Below, one piece after another: positions 8,807 to 18,368 of a stretch of DNA of 64,000 nucleotides (its first letter is position 1; each line of letters starts with the position of its first letter). Made by a program: the position numbers and the translations under genes. Origin of the DNA: Tautonia plasticadhaerens (GTDB lineage Bacteria > Planctomycetota > Planctomycetia > Isosphaerales > Isosphaeraceae); contig NZ_CP036426.1 in NCBI RefSeq assembly GCF_007752535.1, forward strand, positions 310,001 through 374,000. Reading direction: 5' to 3'. Below the pieces are notes generated by a model. It saw only the letters and a program-made list of their open reading frames with translations, did no database searches and had not been told where the DNA came from.

Positions 8807-10546
8807 ATGCTGAAGCTCTCCCGAGAGGCGCACCGGATGCTGTGGGACGTCCACGGCGTGGCCGGGGTGCTATCGAGCCTGGTCCTGTTCGTGGCCTTCT
8901 TCGCCGGCACGCTGACGGTCTTCCACGGGGCGATCGAGGCCTGGGAGCTGCCGTCGCTGCGGGGGGAGGGTGCCGGGGCGGAGCCGGAGTCGATCGACGC
9001 GCTGATCGCGCCGTTCCTCGACGAGCACCGCCCGGAGGTCCCCCGGGCGGCCGGCGACGGGGACGCCCCGCCGCCGACGGCCCGGCTGATGGTGAGTATG
9101 CCCGGCGCCGACCGCCCCCGGCTCGGGGTCTGGACGGTCCAGTATGCGGGGGAGGCGAGGCTCAACGAGCACGAGGCCCTGATCGACGTCGGCGACGGCG
9201 GGCCGGTGGCCGCCGGGTCGTCGACGGTGGCCGACCTGATCTACGGCCTGCACTACCACCTGGCCGTCCCCTTCGAATACGGCGGCCGGTACGTCTACTG
9301 GGCCTTCGGGCTGGTCGCCGTCGTCGGGCTGCTGGTGGTCGTCTCGGGCCTGGTCTTCCACCTCCGGCTGCTGGCCTTGCAGTTCTTCCAGTTCCGCCCC
9401 CGGGCCAACGCCCGGACCCTCTGGACCGACGCGCACAAGGTCCTCGGCGTGCTGGGGCTGCCCTACTGGCTGATGTACCTGCTGACCGGGGCCTGGTTCC
9501 CGCTGGCCGGGCTGCTGGTGGCGCTGCTGGGCCTGACGGCCTTCCGGGACAGCGAGGTCGGCGCCCGGGAGCTGATCTTCCCCTCCGCCCGGTTCCAGCG
9601 GAAGGCGGCCGGCGAGCCGGCCCCGATGCTCGGCTTCGACGCGATCCGGGAGCGGGCCCGGGAGGCCTGGCCCGGGCTGGAGGTCGAGGCGTACGACGTC
9701 CTCAACTACGGCGACTCGAACGCCTACTGCCGGGTCCGGGGGTCGCTGGGCGGGGGCTTCCTCCACCGGGCCGTGCTGTTCCTCGACCCGGTCACGGGGG
9801 CCGAACTCGGCCGCCAGGACCCATCGGCCCTCGGCTTCGCGGAGGGGGTCCAGCAGGCGGTCGTCGGCCTGCACTTCGCCGACTTCGGCGGCGTGGCGCT
9901 GCGGTGGTGCTACTTCGTGCTGGGCGTCGGCGGCTGCCTGTGCATCGCCAGCGGGACGATGGTCTGGGCGGAGTTGCGGCGACGGGGGGGCGACCGGCCC
10001 CGGCCGCTGGGGACGGACCGCTGGCTGGCGCCGGCGACGGCCGGGGTCATGCTCGGGCTCTGCTCGGCGACCGCCGGCCTGTTCGTGGCCAGCAAGGCGA
10101 TCCCGCCCGACGCGGCGGATCGGCCCTGGTGGGTGCAGCTGGCGTTCTGGTCGACCTGGGGCCTGACGGCCCTCTACGGGGCCTCCCGGCGGCCGACGCG
10201 TCGGGCCGCCCGAGACCTGTGCGCCCTGACGGCCGTGCTGTCGGCGGCGATCCCGGCCGCCAACGCCCTGGAGACGGGGGACCACCTGCTCCGGTCGCTC
10301 CGGCCGGGGCTCTGGCCGGTGGCCGGGGTGGATCTCGTGGCGGCGGCGACCGCCCTGGCCTTCGCCGCGACGGCGAGGGCCCTGTCGGGGCGCATTCGGG
10401 CCGCCGGGTCGCCCGTCCCCCGCCGCGTCGAGGCCGAGGTCGGGTCGCCCGTCGGGGTCGATCGGGCCGGGGGGGGCCAGGTCCCCGGACCCCGGGGCAC
10501 CCCCCAGGGCCTGGCGGCCGGCGGCGGCGCCCGATCCGACCGATGA
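8807..10546 (+). CDS. PepSY-associated TM protein, putative inner-membrane ferric reductase
   Basis: 579 residues. The N-terminal helix begins with HRMLWDVHGVAGVLSSLVLF, the conserved His-containing start of the PepSY_TM family. Further helices lie at about 155-185 (GLLVVVSGLVFHL), 215-240 (HKVLGVLGLPYWLMYLLTGAW), 365-390 and 410-515. Conserved His residues in or next to helices (DVHG, LHYH, DAHK, GLHF) are candidates for heme b ligands. Periplasmic regions about 45-150 and 250-360 look PepSY-like. Relatives such as FpvG of Pseudomonas reduce ferric-siderophore iron at the inner membrane. It is the last gene of the operon behind the operator at 6461. Family is sure; reductase activity is inferred. 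Confidence 0.85.
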   Translation: MLKLSREAHRMLWDVHGVAGVLSSLVLFVAFFAGTLTVFHGAIEAWELPSLRGEGAGAEPESIDALIAPFLDEHRPEVPRAAGDGDAPPPTARLMVSMPGADRPRLGVWTVQYAGEARLNEHEALIDVGDGGPVAAGSSTVADLIYGLHYHLAVPFEYGGRYVYWAFGLVAVVGLLVVVSGLVFHLRLLALQFFQFRPRANARTLWTDAHKVLGVLGLPYWLMYLLTGAWFPLAGLLVALLGLTAFRDSEVGARELIFPSARFQRKAAGEPAPMLGFDAIRERAREAWPGLEVEAYDVLNYGDSNAYCRVRGSLGGGFLHRAVLFLDPVTGAELGRQDPSALGFAEGVQQAVVGLHFADFGGVALRWCYFVLGVGGCLCIASGTMVWAELRRRGGDRPRPLGTDRWLAPATAGVMLGLCSATAGLFVASKAIPPDAADRPWWVQLAFWSTWGLTALYGASRRPTRRAARDLCALTAVLSAAIPAANALETGDHLLRSLRPGLWPVAGVDLVAAATALAFAATARALSGRIRAAGSPVPRRVEAEVGSPVGVDRAGGGQVPGPRGTPQGLAAGGGARSDR

Positions 10547-10743
10547 GGGGGGCGTCGCCTTCCCCGGCCCGGGGCCGGGACCCGGGCCGGCCCGCGGGGA
10601 GATTGCCCCGGGAGGGCCGGCGGGATAACGTATCCGGGATCGCCGGCCGATCGAGTCGGCCGGCGGCCGCGACCCCGGGGCGACGACGCCCGGTCGCGCT
10701 CTCCATTCCCCCCGGCTTCACCCCCCCGGAGCCCCGCACGCCC

Positions 10744-11094
10744 GTGCCCACCCCCGCCCCCGACCCCACCTATCGCAACGCCCGGCGAGAGGCGATCGTC
10801 ATCCTCTGCGCCTGGCTGGCGAGCACCGTCTACTGCTGCGCGTATGCGTTCCTCTTCGGCTACCAGCGCGACGGCCGGCCCCTCTCCGTCGACGACATCC
10901 GGCCGGTGCTCGGCATCCCCTCCTGGGTCTTCTGGGGGGTGATGGCGCCGTGGCTGGCCTGCTCGGCGTTCACGGCCTGGTTCGCCGGGTTCCGGATGGC
11001 CGACGACGACCTGGGCGCCGACCTCGCCGACGAGCTGGACCGGGACATCCGAGAGGCGGCCGAGCACGGGGGGGACGCCGATGCCCGAGCTTGA
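10744..11094 (+). CDS. YhdT-like (DUF997) small membrane protein
   Basis: 116 residues from a GTG at 10744; the upstream open frame is a shadow. Two helices are clear (AIVILCAWLASTVYCCAYAF and SWVFWGVMAPWLACSAF), joined by the motif LGIPSWVFWG and followed by WFAGFRMADDDLG. This corresponds to the DUF997/YhdT pattern (GLP.WF ... F.D..L). In Escherichia coli yhdT lies directly upstream of panF, as the symporter gene does here with a 14-bp overlap. YhdT-type proteins are thought to be small partners of SSS symporters. The acidic C-terminal tail is longer than in E. coli. Confidence 0.8.
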   Translation: MPTPAPDPTYRNARREAIVILCAWLASTVYCCAYAFLFGYQRDGRPLSVDDIRPVLGIPSWVFWGVMAPWLACSAFTAWFAGFRMADDDLGADLADELDRDIREAAEHGGDADARA

Positions 11095-12757
11095 CGCCCC
11101 CTCGACCGGCGCCCCCCTGGTGGCCCTGGTGCTGTTCACGCTCGTCTCGCTCGGCCTGGGGTTCGTGGCCCGTTGGGCCGAGCGGGGGGCGTTCCTCCGC
11201 CGTTACTTCCTGGGGAACCGGTCGCTCGGGCCGCTCTCGGTCGCCCTGACGGCGGCGGTGATGAGCGGCGGGACGTTCCTCGGCTTCCCGGGGTTCGTCT
11301 ACGCCTTCGGCTGGGTGGTGGCGCTCTGGATCGCCTCGTACATGGTGGCCCCCCTGACGGTCTTCGGCCTGCTGGGGAAGCGGGTCGGCCAGCTCTCCCG
11401 GAGGACGGGGGCGATCACCCTGCCGGACTTGCTCCGGGAGCGGTTCGGCAGCCCGGCGCTGGGGGTGGTGACGAGCCTCCTGATCATCACGTTCCTGTCC
11501 GTGAACCTGATCCCCCAGTTCAAGGGGGGGGCGATCATCCTCAAGGCGAGCCTGCCGGACGCCTGGATCGGCGGGTTCTCGGGGATCTTACCCGGCCCGG
11601 TGGCGGACCCCGGCTATCTGCTGGGGCTGTTGATCTTCGCGACCACGGTGATCGCCTACACGGCGTACGGCGGGTTCCTGGCGGCGGTCTGGACGGACGT
11701 CTTCCAGAGCCTCGTCATGGCGGTCGGGGTGATGATCCTGCTGCCCCTGGCGCTGATCGCCTGCGGCGGCCTGGGGGCGGCCACGGAGGCGGGGATCGCC
11801 CAGACGGACGTGAACTACGCCTTCGGCCCCGGGGCGGGGAGGGCCTTCCACCCGATCGGGCTGGCGGTCTCGTTCTTCTTCATGTGGGCGATCACCGGCA
11901 TCGGCCAGCCGTCGACCCTGGTCCGCCTGATGGCCTTCAAGGACTCGAAGACGCTGCGGTACGCGATCCTCTGGGTGACGCTCTACAACCTGCTGATCTA
12001 CGTCCCCCTGATCCTCATCTTCATCGCCGCGAGGGGCATCCTGCCGGAGCTGACCAGGCCGGACGAGGCCATGCCGGCGCTGGTGCAGAAGCTGACGAAC
12101 CCGTACGTCTCGGGGCTGATCATGGCCGCCCCCTACGGCGCGGTGATGAGCACGATCAGCGGGTTCTTGCTGGTGATCTCCTCGGGCCTGGTCCGGGACG
12201 TCTACCAGCGGTTCCTCCGGCCGACGGCGCCGGAGCGGGAGATCGCCGTGGTCGGCTACGGAGCGACCGTGGGGGTGGGGATCCTCGCGGCCCTCGTGGC
12301 GACCCGGCCCCCGGACTTCCTGCAGCTGGTGATCGTCTTCGCCAGCGCGGGGATGGCCGCCGCCTTCCTGATCCCCGCGGTGATGGCCTGCTTCTGGAGG
12401 AGGGCGACCGGGGCGGGGGCGATGGCGGCGATGGTCGCCGGGGCCTCGGCCGTGATCGGGCTGTATGCGGCCGGGATCATCGGCCGGAACCTGTTCGATT
12501 ACGACCCGCAGATCGGCCCCGGCTCGGCGATCGCCCCGTTGTACCTGCTGGGGCTGGACCCTTGCGTCTGGGGCCTGGGGGTCTCGCTGCTGGCCGGGGT
12601 GGTCGGCAGCCTGCTCTCCGCCGAGCCCGACCCCGACCGCGTCTCCCTGCTGTTCGACCTCCAGCCCCGGGACGCCCCCGCCCCGGCCACCCTGGAGCTG
12701 CACCCCGAGCTGGGCCACCCGTCGGCCTCCCCGACCGCCGATCCGGCCGCCCCGTGA
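11081..12757 (+). CDS. Sodium:solute symporter, PanF-like
   Basis: 558 residues with about 13 membrane helices, the core fold and length of the SSS family. Family signatures include SGGTFLGFPGFVYAFGW in helix 1-2, TLPDLLRERFG, and AYTAYGGFLAAVWTDVFQS, which is the strongly conserved block in PanF/PutP transporters. GIGQPSTLVRLMAFKDSKTLRYA is typical of the pantothenate branch. Together with the overlapping YhdT-like gene, import of pantothenate or a similar carboxylate with Na+ is likely. The C-terminal 50 residues after the last helix are Pro/Ala-rich and cytosolic. Subfamily substrate remains uncertain. Confidence 0.9.
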   Translation: MPELDAPSTGAPLVALVLFTLVSLGLGFVARWAERGAFLRRYFLGNRSLGPLSVALTAAVMSGGTFLGFPGFVYAFGWVVALWIASYMVAPLTVFGLLGKRVGQLSRRTGAITLPDLLRERFGSPALGVVTSLLIITFLSVNLIPQFKGGAIILKASLPDAWIGGFSGILPGPVADPGYLLGLLIFATTVIAYTAYGGFLAAVWTDVFQSLVMAVGVMILLPLALIACGGLGAATEAGIAQTDVNYAFGPGAGRAFHPIGLAVSFFFMWAITGIGQPSTLVRLMAFKDSKTLRYAILWVTLYNLLIYVPLILIFIAARGILPELTRPDEAMPALVQKLTNPYVSGLIMAAPYGAVMSTISGFLLVISSGLVRDVYQRFLRPTAPEREIAVVGYGATVGVGILAALVATRPPDFLQLVIVFASAGMAAAFLIPAVMACFWRRATGAGAMAAMVAGASAVIGLYAAGIIGRNLFDYDPQIGPGSAIAPLYLLGLDPCVWGLGVSLLAGVVGSLLSAEPDPDRVSLLFDLQPRDAPAPATLELHPELGHPSASPTADPAAP

Positions 12758-12976
12758 CCCGGGCGACCATCGCCCGGTTGCCCCGCCGTCCCGGATCGGG
12801 TCCCCGGTCCGGGGCGGGGCCGTCGGATCGTTGCGGCGGGGATGGCGGCCCGCCGAGGCCCGTTCCCGGTCGACGGCCGAGGTGATAGGATGGGATGATT
12901 GCGACCGACCGGCCGACGAGTCGACCGGCCGGCCGGATGACCGAACCCTCCCCTGCCCACGCATCGAGGGACCGCG

Positions 12977-13699
12977 ATGCCCCGCCCCTGCCCCCGCACC
13001 CGATCGCTCGCGGCACTGGGGGCGACGGCCGCCCTGGCCGTTGCCCTGGTCGCGAGCCCCGCCCGATCGCAGTCGGAGAACCAGCCGAGGGTCACGCCCG
13101 GGCCGGTCGAGCCGGACTGGGTGGCGATCCTGGGGGGGATCTACGGGCTGGACATGGTGGAGGACCTGCTCAACCCGGTCGAGACCACGCCCGAGGCAGT
13201 CCCCGGGCTGTTCCGCAAGGCCGGAGACGGGCCGGTGACCTACCGGCCGATCATCGCGCTGGGGCTGGAGACGGTGAACCGGGGGGGCTACTACGTGCCG
13301 GGCTCGGAGCCGGGCGTGCCCCGGGCGGTCGAGCTGTGGTCGTACCGGTTCAAGAACACCGGCCAGGACCTGGAACGCGGGGAGAACCTGCCGCCTCCGC
13401 TGATCGAGGGCTCGACGACCCAGTTCGACCCGGGGGACCGGACGTTCGGCTTCTGGGTCTCCAACGACGGCCTCGACGACGGAGGTGTCTTTACCCAGCC
13501 GGGCGAGGTGGCGGCCCTGAACGACCGGCTCGCCGGGCAGCCGTACAAGGCGATGATCTACCCCTACCACGACCCCGAGACGAAGCGTCCGCTGCCGAAC
13601 TGCTACCTCGTCGGCTGGGAGTATTCGACCAACGACGACTTCCAGGACGTCGTCTGCCTCGTCGAGAACGTGGAGCTGGTCCGGGACGACGAGCGATGA
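12977..13699 (+). CDS. Secreted protein of unknown function
   Basis: 240 residues with a clean Sec signal peptide (Arg-rich start, LAALGATAALAVALVAS, cleavage near ARS-QS). The mature protein contains alternating beta-strand-like stretches and the segments FGFWVSNDG and YPYHDPETKRPLPNCYLVGWEYS, with Cys-Tyr and acidic clusters that could fold as a beta-sandwich. Similar 'vivid' C-terminal blocks occur in planctomycete exported proteins of unknown role. Its stop overlaps the NagA start (ATGA), so the two are co-translated, hinting at a role in amino-sugar polymer handling outside the cytosol. No enzymatic motif is visible. Confidence 0.75.
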   Translation: MPRPCPRTRSLAALGATAALAVALVASPARSQSENQPRVTPGPVEPDWVAILGGIYGLDMVEDLLNPVETTPEAVPGLFRKAGDGPVTYRPIIALGLETVNRGGYYVPGSEPGVPRAVELWSYRFKNTGQDLERGENLPPPLIEGSTTQFDPGDRTFGFWVSNDGLDDGGVFTQPGEVAALNDRLAGQPYKAMIYPYHDPETKRPLPNCYLVGWEYSTNDDFQDVVCLVENVELVRDDER

Positions 13700-14889
13700 G
13701 CGAGGGCGGCTCGACGGACGCGATCGTCGCCCGGCTCGTCGGCGACGGCCGGTGGCGACGGGTGGCGTTCGACGGCCCGACGATCGCCTCGGTCGAGGAG
13801 ATCGACGACTCGACGGCCGTCTCCGAGGGGGACGACTGGATCGCCCCGGCCTTCTGGGACATCCAGACCAACGGCCGGCTCGGGGTCTCGTTCTCGGATC
13901 CGACCCTGACGGCGGAGCAGGTCCGGGAGATCGTGCTCGCCCAGGACGAGATCGGTTCCGCCCGCATCTGCCCGACCCTGATCACCGCCCCGGCCGACGA
14001 CATGAGGCACGGCGTGGCGACGATCGCCGCCGCCTGCGAAGCCGACCCGGGGGTCGCCCACCGGGTCGTCGGCATCCACCTGGAAGGCCCCTTCCTCTCC
14101 CCCGACGACGGCTATCGGGGCGCCCACCCGATCGAGGCGATCCGGGACCCCGACTGGGACCTGTTCCGCTCGCTCCAGGACGCCAGCGGGGGCCGGGTGG
14201 TGCTGCTCACCCTGGCCCCGGAGCGGCCGGGGGCGATCGAGTTGATCGAGAAGGTGTCGCATTCGGGGGTGGTGGTGGCGATCGGCCATTCGGCGGCCGA
14301 CCCGGAGACGATCCGACGCGCCGTCGACGCCGGGGCCCGGCTCTCCACCCACCTGGGAAACGGGATCGTCGCCAGCCTGCCGAGGCACCCGAACCCGATC
14401 TGGACGCAGGCGGCCTGCGACGGGCTGACGGCCTCGCTGATCGCCGACGGGCACCACCTGGATGACGACGTGCTCCGGGTGCTCGTCCGGGCCAAGACCC
14501 CCGACCGCGTGGTGCTCGTCAGCGACGCCAGCCCCCTGGCCGGGCTACCGCCGGGGGCCTACGGCCGGTGGGCGGTCGAGCCTTCCGGCCGGGTGGTCGT
14601 GGCGGGCACGCCGTACCTGGCCGGCGCGAACCGGGCGCTGACGGAAGGGGTCGATCGGCTGATCCGGGCCGTCGGCCTTCCTCCGGCCGAGGCGATCGCC
14701 TGCGCCTCGATCCATCCGGCCCGGTTGCTCGGGAAGCCCGGGCCGACGATCGCCCCCGGCCGGCCGGCCGACTTGATCCGGTTCCGGCTGGGTGCCGGCG
14801 GTCGGTTCGAGCTGGTCGAGACCCTGGTGTTCGGCCGTCGCACCCCCGCCTCCCCCGAGTCCCTCGTCTCCCGACCCCCCGCCGCCTGA
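13696..14889 (+). CDS. nagA: N-acetylglucosamine-6-phosphate deacetylase (NagA-like)
   Basis: 397 residues, normal for NagA, an amidohydrolase-superfamily enzyme that removes acetate from GlcNAc-6-phosphate. The key blocks are present: GIHLEGPFLSPDDGYRGAHP with the metal-binding Glu, AIGHSAADPETI and LSTHLGNGI with the two metal His residues, DGHHL, and VLVSDASPLAG with the catalytic Asp. Bacterial NagA usually reads THLFNAM at the second His block, so LGN is a local variant. The frame opens at the ATG overlapping the previous stop. It feeds GlcN-6-P to glycolysis or to cell wall recycling. No nagB is adjacent. Confidence 0.88.
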   Translation: MSEGGSTDAIVARLVGDGRWRRVAFDGPTIASVEEIDDSTAVSEGDDWIAPAFWDIQTNGRLGVSFSDPTLTAEQVREIVLAQDEIGSARICPTLITAPADDMRHGVATIAAACEADPGVAHRVVGIHLEGPFLSPDDGYRGAHPIEAIRDPDWDLFRSLQDASGGRVVLLTLAPERPGAIELIEKVSHSGVVVAIGHSAADPETIRRAVDAGARLSTHLGNGIVASLPRHPNPIWTQAACDGLTASLIADGHHLDDDVLRVLVRAKTPDRVVLVSDASPLAGLPPGAYGRWAVEPSGRVVVAGTPYLAGANRALTEGVDRLIRAVGLPPAEAIACASIHPARLLGKPGPTIAPGRPADLIRFRLGAGGRFELVETLVFGRRTPASPESLVSRPPAA

Positions 14890-14937
14890 CCCCGGGGCCG
14901 ATCGCCCCGGCCTTCGGCATCGAGGTATCCCGACCCC

Positions 14938-15648
14938 ATGCTCGGCACCCCCGCCCCGACCCGGCTCGACCTGAACTTCTCGATGTTCGGCATCCCGATC
15001 CGGGTCAGCCCGTTCTTCTGGCTGCTGGCGATCGTCGTCGGCTTCGCCTTCGGCTCCGGGGCCGATCGGCCGGAGGACGCCGGCGTGATCGCCGGGTGCG
15101 TGATCCTCTCGGTGCTGGTCCACGAGCTGGGCCACGGCCTGACGGCCCGGGCCTGCGGCGACCGGCCCTGGATCGTCCTGCACGGGTTCGGCGGGGTCTG
15201 CGTCTCGGACCGGGAGCGGCGGTCGTTCGGCCAGCGGATGCTGATCGTGGTGATGGGGCCGGCCTCGGGGCTGCTGCTGGCGGCCGGGGCGGTGGCGCTG
15301 TGGGCGGTGCTGGTGGCCTTCGACGTGACGCTGGACCCCCGGGTCGAGCTGGCGCTGATGATGCTGCTAATCCTGAACCTGGTCTACAGCGTCTTCAACC
15401 TGCTGCCGATCTGGCCGCTGGACGGCGGCCAGCTGGTGATGGCGGTGCTCGACCGCCTGAGCCCCCGGAACGGCGTCCGGCGGGCCCACATCCTCTCGTT
15501 CCTCGCCTCGGGGGCCGGGGCGGCGATCGCGGGGATCTGGGGCCAGTGGATCTTCGCCACGATCTGGCTGGGCTACTTCGCGTTCGTCAACTTCGTCCTG
15601 CTGTCCCACTACCACCGGATCGCCCTGGCCGAGCGCGAGGGGTCGTGA
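14938..15648 (+). CDS. Site-2 protease family (M50) membrane metalloprotease
   Basis: 236 residues, about six membrane helices. The zinc motif HELGH sits in the third helix (SVLVHELGHGLTA) and the second metal-binding block NLLPIWPLDGGQLV lies in a later helix, matching the NPxDG region of S2P proteases. It has no PDZ or CBS domain, so it belongs to the small SpoIVFB/Rip-like group. Such proteases cleave membrane-bound regulators within the bilayer. The N-terminal segment NFSMFGIPIRVSPFFWLL is typical of the family. No obvious substrate gene is adjacent; CTP synthase follows. Confidence 0.9.
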   Translation: MLGTPAPTRLDLNFSMFGIPIRVSPFFWLLAIVVGFAFGSGADRPEDAGVIAGCVILSVLVHELGHGLTARACGDRPWIVLHGFGGVCVSDRERRSFGQRMLIVVMGPASGLLLAAGAVALWAVLVAFDVTLDPRVELALMMLLILNLVYSVFNLLPIWPLDGGQLVMAVLDRLSPRNGVRRAHILSFLASGAGAAIAGIWGQWIFATIWLGYFAFVNFVLLSHYHRIALAEREGS

Positions 15649-15930
15649 GGGGGCGGATCTCGCGCGGGGTCGCGGAGAAGGCGGAGAGATTGGAGCATTG
15701 GGGGGAAACGCTGGCCGAGGCGTCCTCCCGGGCCGTGTCCCGTCCATGATCCCGTACCTCTCCTCTCCTCTCTGCGTCTTCGCGTCTCTGACGTGAGGCC
15801 CGTCCCCCAGCGGATCGGATCCGGGCGTGCCCGGTCCGGCTCGTCGGTCGGCGTCGGGATGCTATAATGGCGGTTTTGGGGTCGCCAGGGGACCATCGCC
15901 GGGGCGCCCGGAGTGGGGGACGGATCGGGA
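15649..15930. other. 282-bp intergenic region with repeat-like tracts and the pyrG promoter
   Basis: No gene. The left part has GGAGAAGGCGGAGAG and the right part CTCTCTGCGTCTTCGCGTCT, roughly complementary purine- and pyrimidine-rich tracts that resemble dispersed intergenic repeats. The promoter of the CTP synthase gene lies at 15860-15868. Confidence 0.5.
15860..15868 (+). promoter_or_regulatory. Extended -10 promoter for CTP synthase
   Basis: TGCTATAAT at 15860-15868: a consensus TATAAT hexamer preceded by the extended -10 TG. The -35 position is poor, as is usual for extended -10 promoters. It lies 63 bp before the CTP synthase ATG, the expected distance for this housekeeping gene. Confidence 0.6.
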
Positions 15931-17565
15931 ATGGCCAAGCACATCTTCGTGACCGGGGGGGTCGTCAGCTCGCTGGGCAAGGGGCTGACCTGCGCGTCGA
16001 TCGGCATGCTGCTGGAGCACCGTGGCCTCCGGGTCCGGCTCCAGAAGTTCGACCCTTATATCAACGTCGACCCGGGCACGATGAGCCCGTACCAGCACGG
16101 CGAGGTCTACGTGCTGGACGACGGCGCCGAGTGCGACCTGGACCTGGGCCACTACGAGCGGTTCACCGACGCGAAGCTGACCCGGGACTGCAACTACACG
16201 ACCGGCAAGATCTACCTCTCCGTGATCCAGAAGGAGCGGGAGGGGAAGCACTACGAGGGGAACACCGTGCAGGTGATCCCCCACATCACCGACGAGATCA
16301 AGGCCGCCGTCCTCCGGCTGGCCGACGACGACGTGGACGTGGTGATCACCGAGATCGGCGGCACGGTGGGGGACATCGAGGGCCTGCCGTTTTTGGAGGC
16401 GATCCGCCAGTTCCCGCTGGACGTGGGCAAGGAGAATTGCCTGTTCATCCACCTCACGCTGGTGCCCTACCTCAAGGCGGCCGGCGAGATGAAGACCAAG
16501 CCGACGCAGCACTCGGTGACGGCGCTGCGGCAGATCGGCATCCAGCCGGACGTGCTGATCTGTCGGACCGAGCACTCGATGTCGGAGGACATGAAGCAGA
16601 AGATCGCCCTGTTCTGCAACGTCGAGCCGAGGGCGGTGATCGAGGAGCGCGACCGGGAGTACAGCATCTATGAGGTGCCGCTGAGCCTGGTGGGCAACGG
16701 GCTGGACGAGCTGATCGTCAAGAAGCTGAACCTGAAGGCCAACCCGCTGGAGATCGACGACTGGCGGGACCTGGTGGAGCGGATCAAGCACCCGGACGCC
16801 GAGGTGACGATCGCCGTCGTCGGCAAGTACATCAAGCATCGCGACTCGTACAAGTCGGTGTATGAATCCCTGGACCACGCCGGGATCGCGCACCGGGCGA
16901 GGGTGGTGGTGCGGCGGATCGAGGCCGAGGAGCTGAGCCAGGGGGATCCGGCGGCCTTGCTGGCGGGGGTCGACGGCATCCTCGTCCCCGGCGGCTTCGG
17001 CATGAGGGGCGTCGACGGCAAGCTGGAGGCGATCCGGTACGCCCGGACCCGGGGCGTGCCCTTCTTCGGCATCTGCCTGGGGATGCAGTGCGCCACCGTC
17101 GAGTTCGCCCGCAACGCCCTGGGGCTCGAAGGCGCCAACAGCACCGAGTTCGACAAGATGACCCCGCACCCGGTGATCGCGCTGATGGAGGGCCAGCGGG
17201 TCGTCCGCGAGCGCGGCGGCACGATGCGCCTGGGCCTCCAGACCTGCGTGCTCCGCCCCGGCAGCCTCGCCCACCGGGCGTACGGGGCCGACGAGGTGCT
17301 GGAGCGGCACCGGCACCGCTACGAGTTCAACAACGGCTACCGGATGCACATGGAGGATTCCGGCCTGATCCCCACCGGCACCAGCCCCGACGGCTCGCTG
17401 GTGGAGATCATCGAGGTGCCCGACCACCCCTGGTTCCTCGCCGTGCAGTTCCACCCCGAGTTCCGCTCCAAGCCCACGAAGGCCCACCCGCTGTTCCGGG
17501 ACTTCATCGCCGCCGCCCTGGAACGCCGGGAGGGCGGTCGGGCGGAGGTCGCGGCGGGGGCCTGA
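15931..17565 (+). CDS. pyrG: CTP synthase
   Basis: 544 residues, full length. It makes CTP from UTP, ATP and glutamine. The synthetase domain starts with [16 protein letters not shown], the diagnostic N-terminus, followed by [15 protein letters not shown] and the [12 protein letters not shown] block. The glutaminase domain has the nucleophile in FFGICLGMQ and the His-Glu pair in [11 protein letters not shown]. The ATG at 15931 is preferred to upstream in-frame codons because family members begin two residues before KHIFVTGG. It has its own extended -10 promoter. A soluble cytoplasmic tetramer is expected. Confidence 0.98.
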   Translation: MAKHIFVTGGVVSSLGKGLTCASIGMLLEHRGLRVRLQKFDPYINVDPGTMSPYQHGEVYVLDDGAECDLDLGHYERFTDAKLTRDCNYTTGKIYLSVIQKEREGKHYEGNTVQVIPHITDEIKAAVLRLADDDVDVVITEIGGTVGDIEGLPFLEAIRQFPLDVGKENCLFIHLTLVPYLKAAGEMKTKPTQHSVTALRQIGIQPDVLICRTEHSMSEDMKQKIALFCNVEPRAVIEERDREYSIYEVPLSLVGNGLDELIVKKLNLKANPLEIDDWRDLVERIKHPDAEVTIAVVGKYIKHRDSYKSVYESLDHAGIAHRARVVVRRIEAEELSQGDPAALLAGVDGILVPGGFGMRGVDGKLEAIRYARTRGVPFFGICLGMQCATVEFARNALGLEGANSTEFDKMTPHPVIALMEGQRVVRERGGTMRLGLQTCVLRPGSLAHRAYGADEVLERHRHRYEFNNGYRMHMEDSGLIPTGTSPDGSLVEIIEVPDHPWFLAVQFHPEFRSKPTKAHPLFRDFIAAALERREGGRAEVAAGA

Positions 17566-17635
17566 GGCCTGACGGGGGCCAGATCAGCGGACTCGACGAT
17601 CCCGGTTTCCTGCCCGATCGGCGGAGGGAAGATCC

Positions 17636-18214
17636 ATGGCCGCAGGCTCGCTCCCGAACATCGGTGTCTCGATCGATTCCGTCCCAGAGCGGGACCTCCC
17701 GGAGTGGTTCGAGGTCGTCGACGGCACCATCGTGGAGTTATCCCCATTGGGCGCGAACGAAGGGCTCTTGGCGAACGAGTTGAAGCGATTCCTCGACCTC
17801 TTCCTCCATCAGCATCCGCTCGGGCGATCGGTCGTCGAGATCCTCTTCGACCTGAGGCCGACGCTGAATCGGAGTCGGCAGCCGGACGTGGCGTTCATCA
17901 CCTCCGAGCGATGGCCGTCGGGGAAGAAGGTCCGATCCGGTCACGCCTTGCCGGTGGTGCCCGACCTCGCCGTCGAGGTCGTCAGCCCGACCGACTCGGC
18001 GGAGAACCTGATTGCCAAGATCCACGAATACTTCGACGCCGGCTCCCGGCTCGTCTGGGTCGTTTACCCCACGGTCGAGGAGGTCTACGTCTACGAGTCG
18101 CCGAGGAGCATTCGCGTGCTCGGCCGGCAGGACGAACTGGATGGCGGGGACGTGCTGCCCGGCTTCCGGCTGGGGCTGGCCGAGTTGTTCGGGCCGGAGG
18201 AGAAGGAGGCCTGA
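17636..18214 (+). CDS. Uma2 family endonuclease (PD-(D/E)xK)
   Basis: 192 residues. The Uma2/DUF820 pattern is complete: RQPDVAFIT supplies the catalytic Asp, DLAVEVVSPTDSAENL the Glu, and IAKIHEYFDAGSRLVWVVYP the Lys and the hydrophobic strand. The typical ending in LFGP is also present. Proteins of this family are strongly expanded in planctomycetes and cyanobacteria and are suspected to be restriction-like or transposon-derived nucleases, without proven function. It stands alone 70 bp after pyrG. A second member lies at 44814-45443. Confidence 0.88.
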   Translation: MAAGSLPNIGVSIDSVPERDLPEWFEVVDGTIVELSPLGANEGLLANELKRFLDLFLHQHPLGRSVVEILFDLRPTLNRSRQPDVAFITSERWPSGKKVRSGHALPVVPDLAVEVVSPTDSAENLIAKIHEYFDAGSRLVWVVYPTVEEVYVYESPRSIRVLGRQDELDGGDVLPGFRLGLAELFGPEEKEA

Positions 18215-18368
18215 TCGGGCCGGTCGGTCGGCGACGGCGGGTGCGTGAGATCGAGGATTCGCTTCCCGACCCCCTCCCCTGCTTCGGGGGGAGACCGGCC
18301 GGGGGCCGGGTTGGGGGGATCGGACGACGCGATGGGCGGTGCGGCCCGGTCGCCGACCCCTACCCCGG

